NCBI GenBank assembly: GCA_014380545.1
Contig: JACMJP010000415.1
Coordinates: 1 to 16,181, forward strand
DNA: 16,181 bases
Source of the DNA: Chitinophagales bacterium
GTDB taxonomy: Bacteria > Bacteroidota > Bacteroidia > Chitinophagales > BACL12
Reading direction: 5' to 3'
A program made the translations under genes and the position numbers. The notes below the pieces were generated by a model, which was given only the letters and a program-made list of their open reading frames with translations, searched no databases and was not told the DNA's origin. This document shows, in pieces, positions 9,601 through 14,288 of the stretch (its first letter is position 1; the number at the start of each line of letters is the position of its first letter).

Positions 9601-9646
9601 GAAGAAGGCAAAAGCTAAAAATAATATGAGTGCATTTTTTTATCAT
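6623..9646 (-). CDS. Propeller-type (Reg_prop/Y_Y_Y) sensor histidine kinase
   Basis: The chosen start is the ATG at 9646-9644, giving 1007 residues with a signal peptide (MIKKCTHIIFSFCLLLQFVF, then SMCAYTQ). The frame extends to an ATG at 9712, but those 22 residues do not look like part of the protein. Residues about 28-660 hold two-component-regulator propeller repeats (YLGTNDGLYKYDGYQFKKY, WLGGPEGMARFD, LIGTNAGLFSLN, IATFGNGLFHY, ITSDEGFFAYN). A Y_Y_Y domain spans about 700-772 (ISYTLNGWDPGW, GNYIFQLKGRN). One transmembrane helix lies at 778-797. The HisKA_3 domain has H819 (DLHDEVGSSLSSIRMYSDI). HATPase_c has IFKEAVNN (925-932), DNGKGF (959-964) and GNGLENM (972-978). There is no receiver or AraC domain, so this is a plain kinase and not a hybrid HTCS of the polysaccharide-utilisation type. 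It needs a separate regulator, most simply the one at 3940-4581. The TPR-kinase start is 73 bases downstream. Confidence 0.93.
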   Translation of the reverse strand: MIKKCTHIIFSFCLLLQFVFSMCAYTQTNLYFERTEENGLYTIIARSVVCDKNDFVYLGTNDGLYKYDGYQFKKYPSTGIGNTVCPLINIRVLYYDGTYIWLGGPEGMARFDPELETFNLYAFSDTKVMEEKPGVRAFYKIDEQTIVASAYRSYIIIHTNTDETEVIKFPEAFPVTETSFINKIVQDKNHAFWIATFNDGIYYSTDLHKTPQRAESIFSALKDFPAKAIIDLVNYKNDEMLIGTNAGLFSLNMNTGKWKLLELKSKGDENTKPSIRKILKLNASGDLFIATFGNGLFHYIAKENRFQNYVYQNGWYNSLPQNFVNDIAEGKNGFYWLALEDAGLVKMNMWLSRYEYVLMPAISESGNVYSVNDIDRAGNDFFLATAVGFLKYSFDKIFTYFDASSSPYSGEYLQTLNQLDEDHFIFIIYGISVGVFDRQNNTFGYLQPPGKNIIGSEIVFDWLSFVDAEKNCYLVDFEGNFLRCNYKNNTTDTLFTSAQINLSLPIVIPETENTIWILSASRLYYYNLTTKELKKITQDKNGNKLPNTTFQEDVIARENGMLYITSDEGFFAYNRKENLLTKYTTENGLSTNNCFFLFEDNQNRIYIQQPNAIASFNEETRIIKSYAVPKLEGVTQPFVDFENNLFIGANNCFLKIPLDSLTAYSARPLLKIISVKAGDKILDLNKMEKGFAIHHKDFPLEITYQLIDYFGPERNVISYTLNGWDPGWTEDKTQSFQAIYSKVTSGNYIFQLKGRNAVNPDYVQLDIPIKVIAPYWQTWWFITLLILGILLIPYLIYRYRINQLRKIQTMRNKIAEDLHDEVGSSLSSIRMYSDIVNNQIKNKSPESTPLLEKMSINSKEMIENMSDIVWMIKPANDAFRNIEGRMLNFAVELCSAKNIKLIMHRNEALDDMKIKMEQRKDLYLIFKEAVNNAVKYSECSQLKIEFSKNNNYLVMTISDNGKGFDMKSIKGGNGLENMRKRAANHHGTFEIQSKENSGTVITLTIPI
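6626..7219 (-). repeat. Duplicated kinase core, copy B (in propeller kinase)
   Basis: Residues 810-1007 of the propeller kinase align end to end with residues 439-636 of the TPR kinase, without gaps. Conserved blocks include LSSIRMYSDIV, KSPES, NSKEMIE, IEGRM, DLYLIFKEA and DNGKGF. The sensor halves upstream of the transmembrane helix show no similarity to each other. Confidence 0.85.
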
Positions 9647-9737
9647 GTTTCTGTAAACCAGATTAAAAGTAAAAGCCTGACAGCACAATTTCAAATAGCA
9701 GGACAGAAACAAATAATATGAAATTTATAAAAAAATT

Positions 9738-9761
9738 AAAAATCCCCTTAAATAGATTTTT
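9738..9761 (-). terminator. Weak AT-rich inverted repeat, possible terminator
   Basis: AAAAATC (9738-9744) and GATTTTT (9755-9761) can form a 7-base-pair stem with a 10-base loop. On the minus strand this is followed by a run of T residues. It lies about 30 bases after the stop of the ELWxxDGT-repeat gene and about 90 bases before the propeller-kinase start. It may reduce read-through between them. The stem has only one G-C pair, so confidence is low. Confidence 0.28.
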
Positions 9762-9791
9762 ATTTGGCAGTGTCTTATTAAATAAAAATAA

Positions 9792-11465
9792 TTAGTGTTC
9801 TATAATTATCTCTCTGGCAGAAACACTTTTGTCAGATTCCATTCCTGTAAAGTAAATCCCATTAGGCCATGAAGTGGTATTAATTGAAATGGCTGAAGAA
9901 TTTTTTAATATTTCGGAATAAATAATATTTCCCTGCATATTATAAATTTTCAGTATGCCATTATTTATTGCGTCAGGAATTTTAATTGTTATATTATCTG
10001 ATGCAGGGTTAGGAGATACATTTATAAAATTCTGAGATGTAAACTCATTTACTCCTGTTTCAAATGTTTCAGGTATTATAGAAAATAATGTCCATATTTC
10101 GGCACCTGTCGTATCAATTCCCGGGAAATATAATTTACCATCAAAAAAAGCCGATCCTCTGAATGGTGCAGCACCCCAAAATATTTTTGTTCCTGCTGTA
10201 GTTCCGTTTGTCTGTACAAAACGATAATCCATACTTGATTCTGTGATCTTAAATAATGCTCTGTAAAAAAATGAATTGCTTCCATCTTCTGCAACATAAT
10301 CACTAACAGAAGGAAAACTTGCAAGCCCTTCAAAGTCTTTTACAAGTGCAGTTCCTGATGTTGTGCCATCACTTTTAAATAAGCCAAGCGGATCATAAGT
10401 ATCAGATCCTCCATTAAAGAATAAAGTATTATTGAAATTGTAAAATGCATTATAAGCCTGAATATGATCTGTAATAATATTTTGTGTTCCTGCGACAGAA
10501 CCATCTGTTTTCCATAATCCTGAATGATCATAATCTCCATCAAATGCATATAAAAAACAAGTACCATTTACATCTGTAAGGTCAGTGATATTTTGAAGAT
10601 CATTATTTAAAGTAATTGTTCCGGCATCAGTCCCGTCAGTTCTGTACAAATAATAATAAATTGGTAATGATGCATCTATTCTTCCGACAAAATATAAATA
10701 ATCACCACTTACTTTAAATATCGGATCAATACTTCCTGCATACCCATCATTCATTGCTCCATTAATGCCGGGAATAATATCTTTTATAATTTCTGTTCCT
10801 GCCTCTGTTCCATCACTTTTATAAATCTCATACCCATATACATCATCTCTTGCAGTAAAATATAATGTGCCTTTGAAATTAATTAAGTGTTCCGGATTTG
10901 AACCATATAATCCATCGGCAGAAATATCTGCTACCATTTCAGTCCCGGTTTCTGTTCCGTCTGTTTTCCATAATTCAAAGCCATGTATTCCGTTATTAGC
11001 AGCGAAATATAAAATTCCATCTATTTCAGTGAAATAGGGATAATTAAATTCAGGATAAAAAAAACCATTAGCTCCGGGGTTAATATCTTTCAGCAAGACA
11101 GTGCCATCTGCGGTGCCATCGCTTTTCCAAATTTCCATTCCATGTAATTCATCAGTTGCTAAAAAATATAATTCATTATTAAAAACAACAGGTTGCTTAT
11201 CTGAGTATCCCCAATAAGCATTGCTCAGAATACTTCCATCAGTACCCGGATATATATCTTTTATCAATTGAGTTCCTGCATCTGTTCCATCACTTGACCA
11301 TAGTTCATAATCATTATCAATTTCATCCGTCGCAAAAAATAAAAGCTTGTCGTTCACAACACACAAACAATTATACATATATATAGGAGAACTTACAACC
11401 GTAACCTGCGCATGTAAATAATTTGTAATAATGAGTACTGAAATAATTAGCAGATATCTTTTCAT
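9792..11465 (-). CDS. Secreted ELWxxDGTxxGT-repeat protein with T9SS sorting domain
   Basis: This 557-residue protein begins with a signal peptide (MKRYLLIISVLIITNYLHAQ). Residues 54-426 contain eight copies of a motif of the form ELWKSDGTxxGTxxxKDI, starting near 54, 111, 164, 213, 272, 317, 362 and 414. Spacings are about 45-59 residues. Each copy is preceded by a strand like LYFTARDDVYGYEI. The pattern suggests a beta-propeller. A further AEIWTLFS at 455-462 looks like the start of a ninth, degenerate unit. A T9SS type A sorting domain ends the protein (about 481-557: VSPNPASDNITIKI, LKIYNMQGNIIY, WPNGIYFTGM). The product is exported and probably cell-surface or released. No enzymatic motif is visible and the function is unknown. 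The ung stop lies 62 bases upstream and the propeller-kinase start 145 bases downstream, all on the same strand. Confidence 0.9.
   Translation of the reverse strand: MKRYLLIISVLIITNYLHAQVTVVSSPIYMYNCLCVVNDKLLFFATDEIDNDYELWSSDGTDAGTQLIKDIYPGTDGSILSNAYWGYSDKQPVVFNNELYFLATDELHGMEIWKSDGTADGTVLLKDINPGANGFFYPEFNYPYFTEIDGILYFAANNGIHGFELWKTDGTETGTEMVADISADGLYGSNPEHLINFKGTLYFTARDDVYGYEIYKSDGTEAGTEIIKDIIPGINGAMNDGYAGSIDPIFKVSGDYLYFVGRIDASLPIYYYLYRTDGTDAGTITLNNDLQNITDLTDVNGTCFLYAFDGDYDHSGLWKTDGSVAGTQNIITDHIQAYNAFYNFNNTLFFNGGSDTYDPLGLFKSDGTTSGTALVKDFEGLASFPSVSDYVAEDGSNSFFYRALFKITESSMDYRFVQTNGTTAGTKIFWGAAPFRGSAFFDGKLYFPGIDTTGAEIWTLFSIIPETFETGVNEFTSQNFINVSPNPASDNITIKIPDAINNGILKIYNMQGNIIYSEILKNSSAISINTTSWPNGIYFTGMESDKSVSAREIIIEH
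10188..11306 (-). repeat. Eight ELWxxDGTxxGT protein repeats
   Basis: There are eight imperfect copies of the DGTxxGT motif. The first four are the most regular (LWSSDGTDAGTQLIKDI, IWKSDGTADGTVLLKDI, LWKTDGTETGTEMVADI, IYKSDGTEAGTEIIKDI). Copies five to eight are more diverged; copy six reads DGSVAGT and copy eight reads NGTTAGT. At the DNA level the repeats have drifted and share only short words, which suggests an old array. Confidence 0.85.
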
Positions 11466-11527
11466 ACAACCTGATTTTAGTATAAAGTTAATTTAAATGA
11501 AGTATTTGTTTCGCAAAATCTCTTTTA

Positions 11528-12217
11528 TTATAATTTCCAATTTACAGGTTTAATTTTCTTTTCTGATAAATACGCATTCGTTTTACTGAAATGTTTGCAC
11601 CCAAAAAAACCCCTGTCTGCCGAAAATGGTGAAGGATGTGGTGCTTTTAACAAAAGATGTTTGCTTCCATCAATTAAAAAAGATTTTTGCTGCGCAAAAC
11701 TTCCCCATAAAATAAAAACAAGATTTTTTCTTTTATCGCTTAAGGCGGCAATTGTTGCATCTGTAAAATTCTGCCAGCCTATATTCTGATGGCTTGCAGG
11801 TTTATCTTTTTCAACGGTAAGCATTGCATTTAATAAAAATATTCCCTGCTTTGCCCAATCTTCCAAATTACCATGAGCAGGAATTTCAAAGCCTTCAATA
11901 TCCGTTTTTAATTCTTTATAAATATTAATTAAAGATGGAGGTGGTTTAATTCCATGCTGAACACTAAAACATAAACCATGCGCCTGGCCAACACCATGGT
12001 AAGGATCCTGACCGAGTATTACAACTTTTACATCATTGAACGGAGTAAGATTATATGCATTAAAAATAAATTTTCCCGGCGGATAAATAATTGTTCCTTT
12101 TTCTTTTTCCTGTTTCAAAAAATACTTTATTGTTTGAAAATAGGGTTTTGAAAATTCATCTTTTAGTATTTTCTTCCAGCTTTCTTCAATTTGAACGGTT
12201 GCGGCTTCAGTCTGCAT
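11528..12217 (-). CDS. ung: Uracil-DNA glycosylase, family 1
   Basis: The enzyme removes uracil from DNA by cleaving the N-glycosidic bond and starts base-excision repair in the cytoplasm. The 229-residue length is normal for the family. The water-activating motif GQDPYHG is at residues 69-75 with catalytic D71. The uracil-stacking Phe lies in GLCFSV (F84). Motif LLNAMLTVE is at 128-136, with N130 the likely uracil-contacting Asn. The DNA-intercalation loop HPSPFSADRGFFGCKHF is at 194-210 with catalytic H194. All family 1 signature residues are present. The start at 12217 (MQTEAATVQIEESWKK) fits homologues. It is a housekeeping gene whose position next to a secreted-protein gene is probably incidental. 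It diverges from the ligase-CBS gene across 115 bases. Confidence 0.97.
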   Translation of the reverse strand: MQTEAATVQIEESWKKILKDEFSKPYFQTIKYFLKQEKEKGTIIYPPGKFIFNAYNLTPFNDVKVVILGQDPYHGVGQAHGLCFSVQHGIKPPPSLINIYKELKTDIEGFEIPAHGNLEDWAKQGIFLLNAMLTVEKDKPASHQNIGWQNFTDATIAALSDKRKNLVFILWGSFAQQKSFLIDGSKHLLLKAPHPSPFSADRGFFGCKHFSKTNAYLSEKKIKPVNWKL

Positions 12218-12239
12218 AATTATATTTTCGAATTCAATA

Positions 12240-12270
12240 CAAGTTTAAAAACAATTTACATTCCGTCAAA
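12240..12270 (-). promoter_or_regulatory. Likely promoter of ung
   Basis: On the minus strand TTTG (12270-12267) is followed after exactly 19 bases by TAAACTTG (12247-12240). This is one mismatch from the Bacteroidota -33/-7 consensus TTTG-N19-21-TAnnTTTG. It lies about 25 bases before the ung ATG. The match to both boxes and the spacing make it the best promoter candidate in the window. Confidence 0.42.
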
Positions 12271-12332
12271 AACAATGAGATAATTCATTTGTTTCCGAAA
12301 ATTATTACAACTTTATTCTCTAAACAATATTT

Positions 12333-14216
12333 ATGGGTGAAGCGGTGCGGGTAATTGGCAAATCTCCTAAAAAGAGGCAAGCATTCATCAGTGCATTATT
12401 AAAAGATATTGAAGCACTGGAGTTCATGATCGAACAAAATGTATTTGAAACATACCCCATTCGTATTGGCGCAGAACAGGAAATTTGTATCGTAAATGAG
12501 CACTGGATACCAGCAGATAATTCCATTCAAATATTAAAAGATATAAATCACCCTTCTTTTACTACTGAACTTGCATTGTATAATCTTGAAATTAATTTGG
12601 AAGCGCATGCATTAAGATCAGGCTGCCTTTACAACATGGAAAAAGAATTATTACAGAAGTTTTCCCTTGCAAGGGAAGCTGCCAAAAAAAATAATTCAGA
12701 ACTATTACTTGCAGGAATTTTGCCTACTATTTCAAAAAACGAACTCACTTTAAAACATCTTACACCCTTAGAAAGATATCGTAATCTCAGTAAAAAATTA
12801 AAAGATCTGAGGGGAGATAATTTCGATCTTTATTTAAAAGGTGTTGATGAATTACATCTACGCCATGATAGTATCATGTTTGAAGCCTGCAACACAAGTT
12901 TTCAAACACACTTGCAGGTAAATCCAAAAGAATTTGTACAATTATATAACTGGTGCCAGGCAATTTCAGCCCCGGTGCTTGCAGCAAGCACAAATTCCCC
13001 AATTTTATTGGGAAAAGAATTATGGAGCGAAATACGTATTGCATTATTTCAGCAAAGCATTGATACAAGACACAGCATTGATGAAATAAGAGAAAAAAGA
13101 GCAAGAGTAACTTTTGGAAATGACTGGATATATAAATCAATTACTGAAATTTATAAAGAAGATATTGCGCACTTTGAAGTTTTATTAACTGCAGATGATA
13201 TTGATGATGCAATGGAATTAATACGGCAGAAAAAAATTCCCTCATTAAAGGCTTTGCGTTTGCATAATAGTACTGTGTACCGCTGGAATCGCCCATGCTA
13301 CGGAGTTGTAAATAATATTCCCCACATGCGAATTGAATGCAGATATTTTCCTGCGGGGCCAACCATTAAAGATGAAATTGCTAATATGGCTTTGTGGGTT
13401 GGACTAATGAAAGCATTGCCTGATGATGCAAAACAAATATGGAATCAATTTGAATTTAAAGATGTGAAAAGTAATTTTGTTAAAGTAGCAAGAGCTGGTA
13501 TAGAAACAGTTTTAGTTTGGAGAGGAAAAGAAATTTCTGCAAGACAATTATTACAAAAAGAATTGATTCCGCTTGCGCATAACGGATTAAGAAAATGCGG
13601 TTTACAGGATGATGAAATTTACGCTTATTTAAGTGTGATCGAAAAAAGATTACATACACATACCGGCAGCCAGTGGCAGATAAAAAATTATCGTTCCCTG
13701 AAAAAAATTATGAACAACGGCGATGCATTAATTTCTCTCACACAAGCCATGCATCAAAAACAAAAAGAAAATATTCCGGTATGTGAATGGCAAATGATTG
13801 ATACGGAGAAAGCAATTAAAGAACGTCATAAAAATATGAAATATATGCACCAGCTTATGACAACAGATCTTTTAACTGTGTATCCTGATGATCCTTTATC
13901 ATTAGTACAAAAAATAATGCTGTGGTATGATGTAGATCATATATTAGTAGAAAATAAAAAAGGAAAATTAGTTGGTGTTATCACTGCAGGGCACATTGTG
14001 GAAAGTGTATCAGAAAAAATTAATTTAGATGGTATCTCTGTGATGAAAGTAATGAAAAAAGAATTAATAACGATGCTCCCGGATGCCGAAATTGAAAGTT
14101 GCCTGTACACTATGCAATCACTTATGATATCAAGTTTGCCAATAGTACAAAATGATAAACTCATCGGCATTGTTACCAAAAACGATATGCTGCGCTGGAT
14201 TGCATTGCATGTGTAA
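12333..14216 (+). CDS. GCS2-type carboxylate-amine ligase fused to two CBS domains
   Basis: This 627-residue protein has no signal peptide and is presumably cytoplasmic. Residues about 40-440 resemble the GCS2 family (glutamate-cysteine ligase type 2 / YbdK-like). The start GAEQE (46-50) fits the metal-binding GxExE strand. It is followed by NLEINLEAH (84-92), the QTHLQVNP strand (191-198), AASTNSPILLGK (217-228) and IECRYFPAGPT (334-344). The family joins a glutamate-like carboxylate to an amine using ATP; the substrate here is unknown. Residues about 505-560 and 568-625 are a CBS pair that normally binds adenine nucleotides. CBS2 keeps the ribose-binding Asp (GIVTKND, D618), while CBS1 has His at that place (GVITAGH, H554). 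The N-terminal MGEAVRV start looks right. The context offers no glutathione synthetase (gshB) or RimK-type partner. Nucleotide control of the ligase by the CBS pair is inference. Confidence 0.85.
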   Translation: MGEAVRVIGKSPKKRQAFISALLKDIEALEFMIEQNVFETYPIRIGAEQEICIVNEHWIPADNSIQILKDINHPSFTTELALYNLEINLEAHALRSGCLYNMEKELLQKFSLAREAAKKNNSELLLAGILPTISKNELTLKHLTPLERYRNLSKKLKDLRGDNFDLYLKGVDELHLRHDSIMFEACNTSFQTHLQVNPKEFVQLYNWCQAISAPVLAASTNSPILLGKELWSEIRIALFQQSIDTRHSIDEIREKRARVTFGNDWIYKSITEIYKEDIAHFEVLLTADDIDDAMELIRQKKIPSLKALRLHNSTVYRWNRPCYGVVNNIPHMRIECRYFPAGPTIKDEIANMALWVGLMKALPDDAKQIWNQFEFKDVKSNFVKVARAGIETVLVWRGKEISARQLLQKELIPLAHNGLRKCGLQDDEIYAYLSVIEKRLHTHTGSQWQIKNYRSLKKIMNNGDALISLTQAMHQKQKENIPVCEWQMIDTEKAIKERHKNMKYMHQLMTTDLLTVYPDDPLSLVQKIMLWYDVDHILVENKKGKLVGVITAGHIVESVSEKINLDGISVMKVMKKELITMLPDAEIESCLYTMQSLMISSLPIVQNDKLIGIVTKNDMLRWIALHV

Positions 14217-14260
14217 GTTAAAAGTTGTTACTGCTCTCTAACACTCTGCCTCCATTCCTG

Positions 14261-14268
14261 TAAATTTG
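14261..14268 (+). promoter_or_regulatory. Bacteroidota -7 promoter element before the prolyl oligopeptidase gene
   Basis: TAAATTTG matches TAnnTTTG exactly and lies 20 bases before the ATG at 14289, in the 72-base gap after the ligase-CBS gene. A good -33 TTTG is not seen. The position implies a very short leader of roughly 10-15 bases. Confidence 0.4.
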
Positions 14269-14288
14269 CCAACAAAAAAAATAATTCT

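Noticed and set aside
9647..9712. Longer start of the propeller kinase (MFLSCYLKLCCQAF)
   Set aside because: The signal peptide starts at the second Met (9646). The extension is Cys-rich and unlike signal sequences of this group.
12320..14179. Minus-strand ORFs within the ligase-CBS gene (12320-12526, 12874-13140, 13141-13362, 13937-14179)
   Set aside because: All are antisense shadows of a continuous 627-codon gene with conserved motifs.
12333..14216. Calling the ligase-CBS protein gshA (true glutamate-cysteine ligase)
   Set aside because: The catalytic domain is GCS2-like, but the substrate cannot be read from sequence, the CBS fusion is atypical, and no glutathione synthetase is nearby.
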